Source: Rallus limicola (taxonomy: Eukaryota; Chordata; Aves; Gruiformes; Rallidae). From it: a stretch of 64,000 nt of DNA. The stretch covers positions 22,622,146 through 22,686,145 of the forward strand of contig JAKCOZ010000001.1 in assembly GCA_022605955.1 (NCBI GenBank). Direction: 5' to 3'. The notes under the pieces are model-generated. The model had not been told where the DNA came from. It made no database searches and worked only from the letters and a program-made list of their open reading frames with translations. Each line of letters starts with the position of its first letter. Positions within the stretch are counted from its first letter, which is position 1. The translations under genes and the position numbers were made by a program. Shown here one piece after another: positions 63,762-64,000 of the stretch.

Positions 63762-64000
63762 ATGAAGGTCCAGGCACTGATGGTTGCTGAGCTCCTCCTG
63801 GTGATGCTCTGCTCAGCCCTGGCACCATCTGAGGGACTGAGAGGCTGGGCTGGTGCCCCGGAGAGACAGCCAGGAGCTGGCAGCCCTGGAGAAGACTCTT
63901 GGCCACCTGGAGATCGAGGGGACAACCTGCCTGGGCAGGGCTTGGAGGGCAGTCCCTCCCTGGCCAGTGCATGGGAGGTGATGGCAGGGGCTCTTCCCAG
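63762..64000 (+). CDS. Start of a putative secreted peptide or protein precursor, cut by the window edge
   Basis: An ATG with A at -3 opens a frame of at least 79 codons that continues past the window or into a splice donor. It begins MKVQALMVAELLLVMLCSAL, a typical signal peptide with likely cleavage after CSALA or shortly beyond (about residues 21-25). The following 55 residues are rich in Gly, Pro, Ser and acidic residues with no cysteine, like the prosegment of a peptide-hormone precursor. The mature part would lie in later exons, which are not visible. I cannot name the family; the length, TATA box and composition are the only support. A chance frame in GC-rich sequence is the alternative. 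Confidence 0.45.
   Translation, partial: MKVQALMVAELLLVMLCSALAPSEGLRGWAGAPERQPGAGSPGEDSWPPGDRGDNLPGQGLEGSPSLASAWEVMAGALP

Noticed and set aside
63293..63925. A 210-codon minus-strand frame near the right edge
   Set aside because: It is antisense to the TATA box and signal-peptide ORF. It is Pro/Ser-rich with no signal, domain or splice logic, and stop-poor because of GC content.
1..64000. CRISPR arrays, operons, prophage or other bacterial systems
   Set aside because: No regularly spaced repeats or ribosome-binding-site gene chains occur. The spliced genes and CR1 elements show vertebrate nuclear DNA.

Overview
The window looks like nuclear DNA of a bird, or possibly another sauropsid. It has long spliced genes with GT-AG introns, CpG-island promoters, AATAAA poly(A) signals, several short CR1 LINE tails of the type found in bird and reptile genomes, and a decayed hAT transposon. 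Most open frames are accidental. The real coding sequence lies in short exons that I joined by splice sites, reading phase and family similarity.

Layout. (1) 1-1500 is a CpG-island promoter. It probably serves a minus-strand gene leaving the left edge (SLC37A3 by remembered vertebrate gene order) and RAB19 on the plus strand. (2) 1514-5530 is RAB19, a 214-residue Rab GTPase in three coding exons, with a 3' UTR to about 7070. (3) 7070-11490 is the gap between two convergent genes and shows no gene. (4) 12871-31353, minus strand, is MKRN1 (makorin-1 RING E3 ligase) in eight coding exons totalling 477 residues. Its introns hold a TIR-flanked hAT relic, CR1 pieces and A/C-rich tracts. Its promoter is a second CpG island at about 30.6-31.8 kb. 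(5) 31.8-37.6 kb has CR1, C-rich tracts and no clear gene. (6) 37661-60060, plus strand, is an intact 18-exon gene of 702 codons for a fused pseudouridine-5'-phosphate glycosidase (PsuG) and PfkB-family (pseudouridine-type) kinase. Every exon phase closes and the N-terminus resembles a mitochondrial presequence. (7) 60-63.6 kb has downstream sequence with small tandem repeats. (8) From about 63.65 kb a TATA-box promoter leads into a signal-peptide ORF that runs off the right edge.

Biology. RAB19 (vesicle traffic) and MKRN1 (ubiquitin ligase) are ordinary conserved neighbours. The most interesting gene is the pseudouridine one. The kinase half should phosphorylate pseudouridine, and the glycosidase half should split pseudouridine 5'-phosphate into uracil and ribose 5-phosphate, so one protein could carry out the whole salvage route. 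Mammals are generally described as excreting pseudouridine. Exon limits come from hand-read splice sites. No alignment or search was run.
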